Of a DNA stretch of 64,000 nucleotides, positions 9,915 through 19,012 are shown piece by piece. Within the stretch, counting starts at the first letter, position 1; each line of letters opens with the position of its first letter. Location of the stretch: contig NZ_CP067992.1 in NCBI RefSeq assembly GCF_016658865.1, positions 949,001-1,013,000 on the forward strand, written 5' to 3'. The notes under the pieces are model-generated. The model was not told where the DNA came from. It worked only from the letters and a program-made list of their open reading frames with translations, and made no database searches. The DNA comes from Streptococcus mitis. Lineage in GTDB: Bacteria; Bacillota; Bacilli; Lactobacillales; Streptococcaceae. A program made the translations under genes and the position numbers.

Positions 9915-10298
9915 TTATTTTTTCTCAAGAAGAGCTTTGATTTCCTGAAGTACTTCCAACTCAGTTGGACCAGCTGGAGCTTCTTCAGCTTCTTCTTTCT
10001 TAGTAAGGCTTTGAGCTTTTTCAATACCTTTGATAACGAAGAAGAGAACAGTACCGATAACTAGGAAGTTGATAACAGCACTCAAGAATTTACCATATGT
10101 AACACCATTCCAAGCAAGCTCAGCGATGTTTTGTACTTTCGCAGCTTCCAAGGCTGGATTCAAAATAAGTGGAGTGATGATATCGTTAACAAGTGATGTA
10201 ACGATTGCACCAAAAGCAGTAGCAATGATTACACCGACAGCAAGGTCAACAACGTTACCACGAAGCAAAAATGCTTTAAGATCTTTTAACATTTTCAT
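9915..10298 (-). CDS. mscL: Large-conductance mechanosensitive channel
   Basis: Pore protein that opens under membrane tension to release solutes on hypo-osmotic shock. The 127 residues show the usual layout: N-terminal amphipathic helix (FLLRGNVVDLAVGVIIATAF) running into TM1, a periplasmic-type loop, TM2 (INFLVIGTVLFFVIKGI) and a charged C-terminal helix (ELEVLQEIKALLEKK). The start ATG follows GAAAGGAAATT. An alternative start two codons later is possible. Confidence 0.96.
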   Translation of the reverse strand: MKMLKDLKAFLLRGNVVDLAVGVIIATAFGAIVTSLVNDIITPLILNPALEAAKVQNIAELAWNGVTYGKFLSAVINFLVIGTVLFFVIKGIEKAQSLTKKEEAEEAPAGPTELEVLQEIKALLEKK

Positions 10299-10377
10299 AA
10301 TTTCCTTTCAAAAAATTTTTACACTTTATTATATATTAATTAAGAAGTTCTTGCAAGCTATATGCTTAAATTTTTTC

Positions 10378-10809
10378 TTATTTTTTAAAAATAAATACCT
10401 TACTAAAAATGTAATTGAGGATAATTATTAAGAATTGTGCAATAACTGTTTCAATACTATTCACCTCATTAATATTATAATTTACAAATTGCCCGATAAT
10501 ATTAGGAAACTGAGTTACAAAGAGAAAAGTTAAAAACAAGTCTAAAAGAAAAGTAGAAAGACGTGCCAGAGTAAATTTCACTAAACGGTTTGGCCAATTC
10601 TGCCTATCTTGTTTAAATACGATTGTATCATTTGTAATAAATGCAAACAGGATACCGATAACATTTGCTAGTCCAGTAGCAAGCAGTTCTCTATGAGTTA
10701 GTTGATAAATGAATAATCTAGATAGAATGGAGACAAGAGTAGTTGCTATTCCAAAAAAGAGATAGGCTAAGAGCTCATTCTCGAAGAGACTTTGAATGTG
10801 TTTTTTCAT
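10378..10809 (-). CDS. GtrA-like four-helix membrane protein
   Basis: A 143-residue protein with four hydrophobic segments and the family hallmark NVIGILFAFITNDTIVF. GtrA-like proteins are linked to membrane translocation of undecaprenyl-linked sugars or to teichoic acid decoration. The exact substrate here cannot be read from sequence. It is monocistronic, divergent from queT and tandem with mscL on the minus strand. Confidence 0.85.
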   Translation of the reverse strand: MKKHIQSLFENELLAYLFFGIATTLVSILSRLFIYQLTHRELLATGLANVIGILFAFITNDTIVFKQDRQNWPNRLVKFTLARLSTFLLDLFLTFLFVTQFPNIIGQFVNYNINEVNSIETVIAQFLIIILNYIFSKVFIFKK

Positions 10810-10839
10810 GCTTTTAGTATAGCATAAAGCAGGCTATTG

Positions 10840-10848
10840 TGCTATACT
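10840..10848 (+). promoter_or_regulatory. Extended -10 promoter of queT
   Basis: TGCTATACT is an extended -10 box 22 nt upstream of the riboswitch aptamer. No good -35 box is visible. Confidence 0.55.
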
Positions 10849-10870
10849 AGTAAGGTTGATTGAACCAACC

Positions 10871-10928
10871 CTTGGTGCTTAGCTTCTTTCACCAAGCATA
10901 TTAAACGCGAGTAATCGCCAAAGGAGAA
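10871..10928 (+). promoter_or_regulatory. Class II preQ1 riboswitch (COG4708 RNA)
   Basis: The 58-nt sequence has the P2 hairpin CTTGGTG...CACCAAG, the conserved AGCTTCTTT loop, the short GCGAGTAATCGC hairpin and CGCCAAAGGAG at its end. It agrees closely with the pneumococcal preQ1-II aptamer as I remember it. The Shine-Dalgarno AAAGGAG is part of the fold, so preQ1 binding would close the ribosome binding site of queT, a translational off-switch. Confidence 0.93.
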
Positions 10929-10931
10929 CAA

Positions 10932-11441
10932 ATGAAAAAATTAACTATTCGTGATGTAGCAGACATTGCAATTGTTGCTGCTATCTATGTCGTTTTAACT
11001 GTAACACCGCCCCTAAATGCTATTAGCTATGGTGCTTATCAGTTCCGTATTTCAGAAATGATGAACTTTATGGCTTTTTACAATCCTAAGTACATCATCG
11101 GAGTTACTATTGGTTGTATGATTGCTAATTTCTTTAGCTTTGGATTGCTAGATGTCTTTGTTGGTGGTGGATCAACCTTGGTCTTCCTCAGTCTAGGTGT
11201 TTGGCTTTTTGCAAAATACAGCAAAGACTACCTCTTTAATGGATTAATTCGAAAAGATCATTTCTTCTTTTCAATCCTCTTTTCAATTTCCATGTTTACC
11301 ATCGCCGCAGAGTTGAATATTGTAGCAGAATTACCATTTTTCCTTACTTGGTTTACAACAGGAATTGGTGAATTTGCCTCATTAATTATTGGAGCGATTA
11401 TTATCGGTAAAATTGGTCGTCGAATTGATTTAAGCAAATAG
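10932..11441 (+). CDS. queT: QueT family preQ1/queuosine-precursor transporter subunit
   Basis: Substrate-specific (S) component of an ECF-type transporter for queuosine precursors. The 169 residues give about five or six membrane helices. The family signature TVTPPLNAISYGAYQFRISE lies near the N-terminus, and INFFSFGLLDVFVGGGSTL-like text (ANFFSFGLLDVFVGGG) is in the middle. The preQ1-II riboswitch immediately upstream makes the substrate assignment firm. ECF energising subunits would be encoded elsewhere. Confidence 0.93.
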   Translation: MKKLTIRDVADIAIVAAIYVVLTVTPPLNAISYGAYQFRISEMMNFMAFYNPKYIIGVTIGCMIANFFSFGLLDVFVGGGSTLVFLSLGVWLFAKYSKDYLFNGLIRKDHFFFSILFSISMFTIAAELNIVAELPFFLTWFTTGIGEFASLIIGAIIIGKIGRRIDLSK

Positions 11442-11450
11442 AAGAAAATA

Positions 11451-11480
11451 AGCTAGGTAACTCTTACCTGGCTTTTTCTT
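11451..11480 (+). terminator. Terminator after queT
   Basis: AGCTAGGTAA (11451-11460) pairs with TTACCTGGCT (11464-11473), one G-T wobble, followed by TTTTCTT. Confidence 0.8.
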
Positions 11481-11501
11481 ATGGAAAATTTCTAAGGAAA
11501 C

Positions 11502-11530
11502 TTGACAAGATTTTCTAACTATAGTATACT
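11502..11530 (+). promoter_or_regulatory. Promoter of tRNA-Thr
   Basis: TTGACA at 11502-11507 and TATACT at 11525-11530 have 17-bp spacing, ending 10 nt before the mature tRNA. Confidence 0.85.
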
Positions 11531-11540
11531 TTTTAAGTAA

Positions 11541-11613
11541 GCTGATTTAGCTCAGTTGGCAGAGCGCATCCATGGTAAGGATGAGGTCGCCGGTTCAATC
11601 CCGGCAATTAGCA
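11541..11613 (+). tRNA. tRNA-Thr (anticodon GGU)
   Basis: A 73-nt cloverleaf: acceptor GCTGATT pairs with AATTAGC (one G-T), the D-arm contains AGCTCAGTTGGCAGAGC, and the anticodon stem CATCC/GGATG holds the loop ATGGTAA. The anticodon GGT (GGU) reads ACC/ACU threonine codons. The T-arm is CCGGTTCAATCCCGG and the discriminator base is A. CCA is not encoded. Confidence 0.95.
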
Positions 11614-11628
11614 TGATATTTACAGGGA

Positions 11629-11654
11629 AACTCTTGAGCACAAGAGTTTTTTCT
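11629..11654 (+). terminator. Terminator after tRNA-Thr
   Basis: AACTCTTG (11629-11636) pairs with CAAGAGTT (11641-11648), then a T run. Confidence 0.85.
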
Positions 11655-11749
11655 TATGCTCAAGAGAAAAAATTCTGACTTTTGTATAATAAAAGTCATC
11701 CTGCAAAAATTTCTTATTGACAAAACCACTTATTTCTAGTAATATAATA

Positions 11750-11899
11750 GACGCGATGAGTCGATAGGTAGTCTTCGGACTACTATTGAGCATAAGGAGG
11801 TCATAACGCAGGAGCGGACCTTGATGAGTTGTGTGAACCTGCTCATCACATGAAGATGCCTCTTAGTCCCTAGTTTAGCGACTGGGGATTTTTATTTTC
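11750..11899 (+). ncRNA. asd RNA
   Basis: Structured RNA of the type described upstream of asd in lactic acid bacteria and detected as a separate transcript in Streptococcus pyogenes. Visible elements are a GTAGTC/GACTAC stem closed by TTCG near the 5' end, conserved CATAAGGAGGTCATAACGC, a TGATGAG/CTCATCA stem, and a 10-bp terminator stem (11865-11874 with 11881-11890) followed by T residues. A promoter-like TTGACA (11717-11722) with TATAAT (11743-11748, 20 bp) or TAATAT (11740-11745, 17 bp) precedes it. asd has its own promoter after the terminator, so this RNA is probably independent rather than a leader. Its function is unknown. Confidence 0.85.
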
Positions 11900-11919
11900 C
11901 AAAAAATGATGAAAAAGCT

Positions 11920-11947
11920 TTGCAATTCATGGAAAAAGTAGTATAAT
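11920..11947 (+). promoter_or_regulatory. Promoter of asd-dapA
   Basis: TTGCAA at 11920-11925 and TATAAT at 11942-11947, 16 bp apart. It lies between the asd RNA terminator and the asd start codon. Confidence 0.75.
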
Positions 11948-11992
11948 ACATCTATTATAGAAATTTTTAGAAAATTCCGAAAGAGGTTATTT

Positions 11993-13069
11993 ATGGGATA
12001 TACAGTTGCTGTAGTCGGCGCGACAGGTGCTGTCGGAGCTCAGATGATAAAAATGTTGGAAGAATCAACACTTCCAATCGATAAAATTCGTTTACTTGCT
12101 TCTGCACGTTCAGCAGGCAAGACTTTGAAATTTAAAGATCAAGATATTACGATTGAAGAAACGACTGAAACAGCTTTTGAAGGAGTTGATATTGCTCTCT
12201 TTTCAGCAGGTGGTTCTACATCAGCTAAATATGCACCATACGCAGTTAAAGCTGGAGCGGTAGTAGTAGATAATACATCTTACTTCCGTCAAAATCCAGA
12301 TGTTCCTTTGGTTGTTCCAGAGGTCAATGCTCATGCACTTGATGCCCACAACGGTATCATTGCCTGCCCTAACTGTTCAACAATCCAAATGATGGTGGCT
12401 CTTGAGCCAGTTCGCCAAAAATGGGGCTTGGACCGTATCATTGTTTCAACTTACCAAGCAGTTTCAGGTGCTGGTATGGGAGCAATTCTTGAGACACAAC
12501 GTGAACTTCGTGAAGTCTTGAATGATGGAGTGAATCCACGTGATTTACATGCCGAAATCTTGCCTTCAGGTGGTGACAAGAAACACTATCCTATTGCCTT
12601 CAATGCTCTTCCACAAATTGATGTCTTCACTGACAATGATTACACTTACGAAGAGATGAAGATGACTAAGGAAACTAAGAAAATTATGGAAGATGACAGC
12701 ATTGCAGTATCTGCAACATGTGTGCGTATTCCAGTCTTGTCAGCTCACTCTGAGTCAGTTTACATCGAAACAAAAGAAGTGGCTCCAATCGAAGAAGTGA
12801 AAGTAGCTATCGCAGCCTTCCCAGGTGCTGTTCTTGAAGATGATGTAGCTCATCAAATCTATCCACAAGCCATCAATGCAGTTGGTTCACGTGATACCTT
12901 TGTTGGTCGTATCCGTAAAGACTTGGATGCTGAAAAAGGAATCCACATGTGGGTTGTTTCAGATAACCTGCTCAAAGGTGCTGCTTGGAACTCAGTTCAG
13001 ATTGCAGAAACTCTTCACGAACGTGGATTGGTTCGTCCAACGGCCGAATTGAAATTTGAATTAAAATAG
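11993..13069 (+). CDS. asd: Aspartate-semialdehyde dehydrogenase
   Basis: NADPH-dependent reduction of aspartyl phosphate to aspartate semialdehyde, the branch point to lysine/diaminopimelate, threonine and methionine. The 358 residues begin with a Rossmann loop ([12 protein letters not shown]). The catalytic cysteine is Cys128 in PNCSTIQM, and a catalytic His lies in VLSAHSE. It is followed by dapA, the next lysine-pathway enzyme. The product may also feed carboxyspermidine synthesis from the polyamine operon at 33-35 kb. Confidence 0.96.
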   Translation: MGYTVAVVGATGAVGAQMIKMLEESTLPIDKIRLLASARSAGKTLKFKDQDITIEETTETAFEGVDIALFSAGGSTSAKYAPYAVKAGAVVVDNTSYFRQNPDVPLVVPEVNAHALDAHNGIIACPNCSTIQMMVALEPVRQKWGLDRIIVSTYQAVSGAGMGAILETQRELREVLNDGVNPRDLHAEILPSGGDKKHYPIAFNALPQIDVFTDNDYTYEEMKMTKETKKIMEDDSIAVSATCVRIPVLSAHSESVYIETKEVAPIEEVKVAIAAFPGAVLEDDVAHQIYPQAINAVGSRDTFVGRIRKDLDAEKGIHMWVVSDNLLKGAAWNSVQIAETLHERGLVRPTAELKFELK

Positions 13070-13080
13070 TCATATTGTTT

Positions 13081-13105
13081 AGGAGTTCAGATGAACTCCT
13101 TCTTT
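13081..13105 (+). promoter_or_regulatory. Hairpin in the asd-dapA gap
   Basis: AGGAGTTCA and TGAACTCCT form a near-perfect palindrome followed by TCTTTG. It looks like a weak attenuator or an mRNA processing/stability structure between the two cistrons. Confidence 0.45.
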
Positions 13106-13125
13106 GAAATAGAGAGGTGTTTCTC

Positions 13126-14061
13126 ATGTCTTATCAAGATTTAAAAGAGTGTAAAATCATCACAGCCTTTATTACTCCCTTCCACGAGGATGGTTCCATC
13201 AACTTTGATGCCATTCCAGCCTTGATTGAGCATTTGTTGGCGCATCATACGGATGGAATTCTTCTCGCAGGGACCACTGCTGAGAGTCCAACCTTAACCC
13301 ACGATGAAGAGTTGGAACTGTTTGCAGCTGTACAGAAAGTTGTCAATGGGCGTGTTCCTTTGATTGCGGGTGTGGGTACCAATGATACGCGTGACTCTAT
13401 CGAGTTTGTCAAAGAAGTAGCAGAGTTTGGTGGTTTCGCAGCTGGGCTTGCTATTGTTCCTTACTACAACAAACCTTCTCAAGAAGGGATGTATCAGCAC
13501 TTTAAAGCTATTGCAGATGCTTCTGACTTACCTATTATTATCTATAATATTCCAGGGCGTGTGGTTGTCGAATTGACTCCAGAAACCATGCTTCGTTTGG
13601 CTGACCATCCAAATATCATCGGTGTCAAAGAATGTACTAGCTTGGCAAATATGGCTTACTTGATTGAGCATAAGCCAGAGGAGTTTTTGATTTATACAGG
13701 TGAGGATGGAGATGCTTTCCATGCCATGAACCTTGGTGCGGATGGGGTTATTTCTGTTGCCTCCCATACAAATGGGGATGAAATGCACGAGATGTTTACG
13801 GCCATTGAAGAAAGCGATATGAAGAAAGCAGCAGCAATTCAGCGTAAGTTCATTCCTAAGGTTAATGCCCTCTTCTCTTACCCAAGTCCTGCCCCAGTCA
13901 AGGCCGTTCTTAACTACATGGGATTTGAAGCTGGACCAACTCGTCTACCTCTTGTTCCAGCACCAGAAGAAGATGCCAAACGCATTATTAAGGTTGTTGT
14001 AGATGGCGACTACGAAGCAACTAAGGCAACTGTAACAGGTGTCTTAAGACCAGATTACTAA
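13126..14061 (+). CDS. dapA: 4-hydroxy-tetrahydrodipicolinate synthase
   Basis: Condenses pyruvate with aspartate semialdehyde, the first committed step to lysine and diaminopimelate. It is a TIM barrel with [16 protein letters not shown], the Tyr motif IYNIPGR and the Schiff-base Lys in IIGVKEC. I place the start at ATG 13126 ([10 protein letters not shown]): AGAGAGG at 13111-13117 is then 8 nt upstream. The in-frame GTG at 13117 would lie inside that ribosome binding site. Length from this start is 311 residues. Confidence 0.95.
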   Translation: MSYQDLKECKIITAFITPFHEDGSINFDAIPALIEHLLAHHTDGILLAGTTAESPTLTHDEELELFAAVQKVVNGRVPLIAGVGTNDTRDSIEFVKEVAEFGGFAAGLAIVPYYNKPSQEGMYQHFKAIADASDLPIIIYNIPGRVVVELTPETMLRLADHPNIIGVKECTSLANMAYLIEHKPEEFLIYTGEDGDAFHAMNLGADGVISVASHTNGDEMHEMFTAIEESDMKKAAAIQRKFIPKVNALFSYPSPAPVKAVLNYMGFEAGPTRLPLVPAPEEDAKRIIKVVVDGDYEATKATVTGVLRPDY

Positions 14062-14071
14062 TAATTACAAT

Positions 14072-14112
14072 AAAATCCATGACCGATTGAACGATCATGG
14101 ATTTCTTATTTT
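14072..14112. terminator. Terminator between convergent dapA and mnmE
   Basis: AAATCCATGA (14073-14082) pairs with TCATGGATTT (14095-14104), followed by CTTATTTTCC. It can act on both strands. Confidence 0.8.
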
Positions 14113-15479
14113 CCTAAACAGAATTGGCTAAAGAGTTGGGTGATGAGTTCATCTGGAGCAGCATCTCCAGTAATTTCTCCGAGAATTTCCCAAGTACGGG
14201 TCAAGTCAACTTGAAGCAAGTCAACTGGCATACCTAGTTCCAGCCCTTCATTAACAGCCTGTAGGCTTTCAACAGCCTTCTCAATCAAGGAAATATGACG
14301 GGCGTTTGACAAGTAAGTAGCATCTTGCTCAACCAAACCAGCATTTTCAAAGAAGAGGTTGTTGATTCTCTCTTCAATCTTATCGATGTTTTGGTTTTTA
14401 AGGACTGAGATACGAATAACGTCTTCAGGGAGTTCTGAAGCTTCAATTGCTTCAGGAAGATCAGTTTTATTAAGAAGAATAATAAGGTTTGTATCTTGGC
14501 TAATTTCAAGAAGTTGTCTGTCTTGAGCAGTCAGTGGTTCACTAGCATTTAGCACTAGTAAAACTAAGTCAGCTTCCTTAAGTGCTTTTTTTGAACGCTC
14601 AACTCCAATTTGTTCAACGATATCATCCGTTTCACGGATACCAGCTGTATCAATCAATTTGAGAGGAACACCATTGATGTTGACGTATTCTTCAATGACA
14701 TCTCGAGTAGTACCAGCAATATCTGTAACGATAGCCTTGTCCTCACGCAAGAGGTTGTTGAGAAGGCTTGATTTCCCAACGTTGGGACGGCCGATGATAG
14801 CAGTGGAAATTCCTTCACGAAGGATTTTACCACGACGTGCTGTTCTAAGGAGATTAGTTAGCAATTGCTCAAACTCCATAGTCTTCTCACGAACAACAGC
14901 AGTAGTCGCTTCTTCAACATCATCATATTCAGGATAGTCGATATTGACCTCAACTTGGGCAAGTGTATTGAGGATTTCTTGACGGGTATTATTAATCAGG
15001 TCAGAAAGGGAACCATCAAGTTGTTTGACCGCAATGTTCATGGCCTTGTCTGTCTTGGCGCGGATGATATCCATCACCGCCTCAGCCTGAGTCAAGTCCA
15101 CACGTCCATTTAGGAAGGCACGTTTGGTAAATTCACCAGGTTCAGCCAATCGAGCTCCTTCACGGATAGCTAGTTGGAGAATCTCATTGGTCACCGCAAT
15201 CCCACCGTGAGTGTTAATCTCGATAATATCCTCACGAGTGAAGGTCTTTGGAGACTTCATAGCTCCAACCATAACCTCGTCCATGACTTTACCAGTCAGA
15301 GGATCAATAATGTGACCGTAGTTGAGAGTGTGGCTAGCAACCTGTCTCAAGTCTTTCCCTTTAAAAATCTTTTGCGCAATAGCAAAACTTTCTGTTCCGC
15401 TCAGGCGGACAATACCGATAGCTCCTTCACCTAGTGGAGTAGATATAGCAGCGATGGTATCAAATTCACGTGTAATCAT
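14106..15479 (-). CDS. mnmE: tRNA uridine-34 modification GTPase MnmE (TrmE)
   Basis: Works with MnmG to make (carboxymethyl)aminomethyl-uridine at the wobble position. The N-terminal tetrahydrofolate-binding domain (about 1-118) precedes a helical domain with an embedded G domain: G1 [13 protein letters not shown] and NKTD. The C-terminus is the family hallmark FCLGK. The start is set at ATG 15479 ([13 protein letters not shown]), preceded by AAAGGAAAC; an upstream in-frame ATG at 15536 lacks such a site and would add residues not seen in the family. Length is 457 residues. Confidence 0.96.
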   Translation of the reverse strand: MITREFDTIAAISTPLGEGAIGIVRLSGTESFAIAQKIFKGKDLRQVASHTLNYGHIIDPLTGKVMDEVMVGAMKSPKTFTREDIIEINTHGGIAVTNEILQLAIREGARLAEPGEFTKRAFLNGRVDLTQAEAVMDIIRAKTDKAMNIAVKQLDGSLSDLINNTRQEILNTLAQVEVNIDYPEYDDVEEATTAVVREKTMEFEQLLTNLLRTARRGKILREGISTAIIGRPNVGKSSLLNNLLREDKAIVTDIAGTTRDVIEEYVNINGVPLKLIDTAGIRETDDIVEQIGVERSKKALKEADLVLLVLNASEPLTAQDRQLLEISQDTNLIILLNKTDLPEAIEASELPEDVIRISVLKNQNIDKIEERINNLFFENAGLVEQDATYLSNARHISLIEKAVESLQAVNEGLELGMPVDLLQVDLTRTWEILGEITGDAAPDELITQLFSQFCLGK

Positions 15480-15584
15480 AATGTTTCCTTTAATAAATAG
15501 CTCTTTTCTTGGAAAATTCTCCAAGTGTCTTTTCAAATTGTAACAAATTTGGACTATTTCTTCAATGGATGCTACTTGGAGATT

Positions 15585-15613
15585 GAAAAAGCCTAAGCAA
15601 TTCTGCTTAAGCT
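15585..15613 (-). terminator. Terminator of the tautomerase gene
   Basis: Read on the minus strand, AGCTTAAGCA pairs with TGCTTAGGCT (one mismatch), followed by TTTTC. Confidence 0.75.
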
Positions 15614-15616
15614 AGC

Positions 15617-15799
15617 TTATTTGGTGCGCATTTCACCTTGAGGGAAGTAAGTTCCTTCTGGCATGTCATTGATGATGACATGAACAGCAGATTGAGGTGC
15701 TCCAGTGTTACGGACAACAGCTTCCGTTACTTCCTTAGCAAGAGCCTTCTTTTGCTCGAGCGTGCGTCCTTCAAATAAATCGATGCGTACAAATGGCAT
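15617..15799 (-). CDS. 4-oxalocrotonate tautomerase family protein
   Basis: Small tautomerase of 60 residues. After removal of Met the catalytic Pro1 is exposed (MPFVRIDLFEGRT), which fixes the start at 15799 rather than the upstream in-frame ATG at 15814. The Arg residues near positions 11 and 39 of the family are only partly matched. The physiological substrate is unknown, as for most orphan members. Confidence 0.9.
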   Translation of the reverse strand: MPFVRIDLFEGRTLEQKKALAKEVTEAVVRNTGAPQSAVHVIINDMPEGTYFPQGEMRTK

Positions 15800-15851
15800 A
15801 ATAGCTTCCTCCACTAGTTTTTGATTTCTTCTATTTTACCACATTTTGCCG

Positions 15852-15880
15852 TTTAAAGCTTAAGAAAATTATGATATACT
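15852..15880 (+). promoter_or_regulatory. Promoter of the tdk-prfA-prmC operon
   Basis: TTTAAA at 15852-15857 and TATACT at 15875-15880, 17 bp apart, with an extended -10 TGA at 15872-15874. Confidence 0.65.
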
Positions 15881-15922
15881 AGAATGTAGCAAAAATTTAG
15901 AAATGGACGTGAAGCAAGAAAC

Positions 15923-16513
15923 ATGGCACAGTTGTATTATCGTTATGGGACCATGAACTCTGGTAAGACGATTGAGATTCTCAAGGTGGCCTATAACTAT
16001 GAGGAGCAAGGAAAAGGTGTTGTCATTATGACCTCGGCTCTGGATACGCGTGACGGTGTTGGCTATGTATCGAGTCGAATTGGTATGAAACGCCCTGCCC
16101 TTGCGATTGAGGAAACGACAGATATCTTTGGTTATATCCGAGATTTATCTGAAAAACCTTACTGTGTGCTAGTTGATGAGGCCCAGTTTCTCAAGCGTCA
16201 TCATGTTTATGACCTAGCTCGTGTTGTAGACGAGTTAGATATACCCGTCATGGCTTTTGGTTTGAAAAATGACTTTCGCAATGAACTATTCGAAGGTTCC
16301 AAGTATCTCTTGCTCTTAGCAGACAAGATTGACGAAATCAAGACCATTTGTCAGTATTGCAAGAAAAAGGCAACCATGGTGTTGCGTACTCAGGATGGTG
16401 TGCCAGTCTATGATGGCGAACAAATTCAGATCGGTGGTAATGAAACCTATATCTCAGTTTGCCGTAAACATTATTTTGCCCCTGAAATCAATAAGGAGAA
16501 TGAAGAAAAATGA
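15923..16513 (+). CDS. tdk: Thymidine kinase
   Basis: Salvage enzyme phosphorylating thymidine to dTMP. Type II TK, 196 residues: P-loop GTMNSGKT near residue 9, Asp-Glu of LVDEAQF, and a zinc ribbon with CQYC and VCRKH. The last four bases overlap the prfA start (ATGA), so it heads a translationally coupled operon of tdk, prfA, prmC and Sua5. Confidence 0.96.
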   Translation: MAQLYYRYGTMNSGKTIEILKVAYNYEEQGKGVVIMTSALDTRDGVGYVSSRIGMKRPALAIEETTDIFGYIRDLSEKPYCVLVDEAQFLKRHHVYDLARVVDELDIPVMAFGLKNDFRNELFEGSKYLLLLADKIDEIKTICQYCKKKATMVLRTQDGVPVYDGEQIQIGGNETYISVCRKHYFAPEINKENEEK

Positions 16514-17589
16514 ACATCTATGATCAACTACAAGCTGTAGAAGACCGTTATGAAGAATTAGGAGAGTTGCTGAGTGACCCAGATGTGGTCTCTGACACCA
16601 AGCGTTTCATGGATCTTTCCAAAGAAGAGGCTTCAACTCGTGATACGGTAACAGCCTACCGCGAATACAAACAAGTCCTTCAAAATATTGTCGACGCTGA
16701 GGAAATGATTAAAGAATCAGGCGGAGATGCGGACTTGGAAGAAATGGCTAAGCAAGAGCTCAAAGATGCCAAGTCTGAAAAAGAAGAATATGAAGAAAAA
16801 CTGAAAATCTTGCTCCTTCCAAAGGATCCAAACGATGACAAGAACATCATCCTTGAAATTCGTGGAGCGGCTGGTGGTGACGAAGCTGCACTTTTCGCTG
16901 GAGATTTGCTAACCATGTATCAAAAGTATGCGGAAGCCCAAGGCTGGCGCTTTGAAGTTATGGAAGCTTCTATGAATGGTGTCGGTGGTTTCAAAGAAGT
17001 CGTTGCCATGGTTTCAGGTCAATCTGTTTACTCTAAACTCAAGTACGAATCAGGTGCCCACCGTGTGCAACGTGTTCCTGTGACAGAAAGCCAAGGTCGT
17101 GTCCATACATCAACTGCCACAGTTCTTGTCATGCCCGAAGTCGAAGAAGTAGAATACGATATTGATCCAAAAGACCTTCGTGTTGACATCTATCACGCCT
17201 CTGGTGCTGGTGGACAGAACGTCAATAAGGTTGCGACTGCCGTTCGTATCGTTCACTTGCCAACCAATATCAAGGTTGAGATGCAGGAAGAACGTACCCA
17301 GCAGAAAAACCGTGAGAAGGCCATGAAAATCATCCGTGCGCGTGTTGCTGACCACTTTGCACAAATTGCTCAGGATGAACAAGACGCTGAGCGTAAGTCA
17401 ACAATCGGTACTGGTGACCGTTCAGAACGAATCCGTACTTATAACTTCCCACAAAACCGTGTCACAGACCACCGTATCGGCTTAACCCTCCAAAAACTAG
17501 ATACGATTTTATCTGGTAAATTGGACGAAGTTGTGGATGCCTTGGTTCTTTATGACCAAACACAAAAATTAGAAGAATTAAACAAATAA
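16510..17589 (+). CDS. prfA: Peptide chain release factor 1
   Basis: Recognises UAA and UAG in the ribosomal A site and triggers peptide release. The GGQ catalytic loop is at 234-236 ([10 protein letters not shown]), and the codon-recognition PxT motif is PVT at 190-192, which marks RF1 rather than RF2. It overlaps tdk by 4 nt and prmC by 1 nt; PrmC methylates the GGQ glutamine, so the gene order is functional. Confidence 0.97.
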   Translation: MNIYDQLQAVEDRYEELGELLSDPDVVSDTKRFMDLSKEEASTRDTVTAYREYKQVLQNIVDAEEMIKESGGDADLEEMAKQELKDAKSEKEEYEEKLKILLLPKDPNDDKNIILEIRGAAGGDEAALFAGDLLTMYQKYAEAQGWRFEVMEASMNGVGGFKEVVAMVSGQSVYSKLKYESGAHRVQRVPVTESQGRVHTSTATVLVMPEVEEVEYDIDPKDLRVDIYHASGAGGQNVNKVATAVRIVHLPTNIKVEMQEERTQQKNREKAMKIIRARVADHFAQIAQDEQDAERKSTIGTGDRSERIRTYNFPQNRVTDHRIGLTLQKLDTILSGKLDEVVDALVLYDQTQKLEELNK

Positions 17590-18425
17590 TGAAATTAGCT
17601 CAATTATTTTCAGATTTTGAAGAAGAGTTGATAAGACAAGGAGAGGAAGCTGAAAGCCTCTCTTTTGTCTATCGTAGCCTGAAAAATCTATCTTTTACGG
17701 ACTTTGTTTTTGCCCTCCAGCAGGAAGTGACGGAAGAGGAAGAAGTATTTGTAAAAGGAATTTTCCAACAGTTAGCAGCTCATAAACCGGCACAGTACAT
17801 TATTGGACAGGCAGATTTTTATGGGATGCAGTTAAAAGTTGATGAGCGAGTATTGATTCCTCGTCCAGAAACAGAGGAGTTGGTGGAGCTTATCCTGGCT
17901 GAAAATTCTGAGGAAAATCTTAAGGTCCTAGATATTGGGACTGGAAGTGGAGCTATTGCTCTCGCCTTAGCAAAAAACAGAGCAGATTGGTCAGTGACAG
18001 CAGCGGATATTTCCCAAGATGCTTTAGATTTAGCTAGCGAAAATGCTAAAAATCAAAAACTTAATATATTTTTTAAAAAATCTGATTGTTTTGCAGAAAT
18101 TTCTGAAAAATATGATATAATTGTATCCAATCCACCCTATATCTCTCGTGAAGATGAGTCAGAGGTAGGCTTGAATGTTTTGTATTCAGAGCCTCATCTA
18201 GCTCTCTTTGCAGACGAGGATGGCCTAGCTATTTACCGTAGAATTGCGGAAGATGCAAAGTACCATCTCAAGGATGGTGGTAAGATTTACCTTGAAATTG
18301 GATACAAGCAAGGTCAAAGTGTTCCTGATCTTTTTAGGAAAAATCTTCCTGAAAAAAGAGTACGAACACTCAAGGACCAATTTGGTCAAGATAGGATGGT
18401 CGTGATTGATGATGGACAGGATTAG
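17589..18425 (+). CDS. prmC: Release factor glutamine methyltransferase PrmC (HemK)
   Basis: SAM-dependent N5-methylation of the GGQ glutamine of RF1 and RF2. 278 residues: SAM motif VLDIGTGSGAIAL at 113-125 and the substrate motif NPPY at 181-184. Its ATG overlaps the prfA stop (TAATG). Its end overlaps the Sua5 gene by about 17 nt. Confidence 0.96.
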   Translation: MKLAQLFSDFEEELIRQGEEAESLSFVYRSLKNLSFTDFVFALQQEVTEEEEVFVKGIFQQLAAHKPAQYIIGQADFYGMQLKVDERVLIPRPETEELVELILAENSEENLKVLDIGTGSGAIALALAKNRADWSVTAADISQDALDLASENAKNQKLNIFFKKSDCFAEISEKYDIIVSNPPYISREDESEVGLNVLYSEPHLALFADEDGLAIYRRIAEDAKYHLKDGGKIYLEIGYKQGQSVPDLFRKNLPEKRVRTLKDQFGQDRMVVIDDGQD

Positions 18426-19011
18426 ACAAGAGTTGGAAAAGGGTGGGGCAGTTGTTTTACCTACAGAGACAGTTTACGGTCTCTTTGCCAAGGCTCTAGA
18501 CGAAAAAGCAGTTGATCATGTATACCAGCTCAAACGTCGTCCTAGAGATAAGGCACTCAATCTCAATATCGCCTCTCTAGAGGACATCTTGAACTTTTCT
18601 AAGAATCAGCCATCTTATCTGCAAAAACTTGTAGAGACCTTTTTGCCAGGTCCCTTGACCCTTATTCTCAAAGCCAATGACAGAGTTCCCTATTGGGTCA
18701 ATTCTGGTCTTGCAACTGTTGGATTTCGGATGCCGAGTCATCCTATTACCCTTGATTTGATTCGAGAGACAGGTCCCTTGATTGGGCCGTCTGCCAATAT
18801 TTCAGGTCAGGCAAGTGGAGTAACCTTTGAACAAATTCTGAAGGATTTTGACCAAGAGGTTCTGGGTCTGGAAGACGATGCTTTTCTAACTGGACAGGAT
18901 TCAACGATTTTGGACTTGTCTGGAGACAAGGTGAAAATCTTACGCCAAGGGGCCATTAAGCGAGAAGATATTCTTGCTAGGTTGCCAGAGATTTCTTTTG
19001 AGGAGGAATGA
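18409..19011 (+). CDS. L-threonylcarbamoyladenylate synthase (Sua5/YciO/YrdC)
   Basis: Makes threonylcarbamoyl-AMP for t6A at position 37 of ANN-decoding tRNAs. Motifs are PTETVYGL near the N-terminus, KRRPRDKALNL, and the SGPSANISG-type stretch (IGPSANISGQASG). Possible starts are TTG 18406, ATG 18409 and ATG 18412; either ATG is acceptable. The protein is a single YrdC domain of about 200 residues without the C-terminal Sua5 domain, so the TsaC-type name also fits. Confidence 0.92.
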   Translation: MMDRIRQELEKGGAVVLPTETVYGLFAKALDEKAVDHVYQLKRRPRDKALNLNIASLEDILNFSKNQPSYLQKLVETFLPGPLTLILKANDRVPYWVNSGLATVGFRMPSHPITLDLIRETGPLIGPSANISGQASGVTFEQILKDFDQEVLGLEDDAFLTGQDSTILDLSGDKVKILRQGAIKREDILARLPEISFEEE

Positions 19012-19012
19012 G

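Noticed and set aside
10030..10431. Plus-strand frame across mscL and the following gap
   Set aside because: Most of it is antisense to mscL, which has strong family support on the minus strand.
11993..12020. Lysine riboswitch or T-box upstream of asd
   Set aside because: The leader lacks the L-box core and the T-box AGGGTGG motif; the asd RNA with its own terminator explains the region.
13117..13125. GTG start for dapA
   Set aside because: It lies at the end of the AGAGAGG ribosome site; ATG 13126 has correct spacing and matches the family N-terminus.
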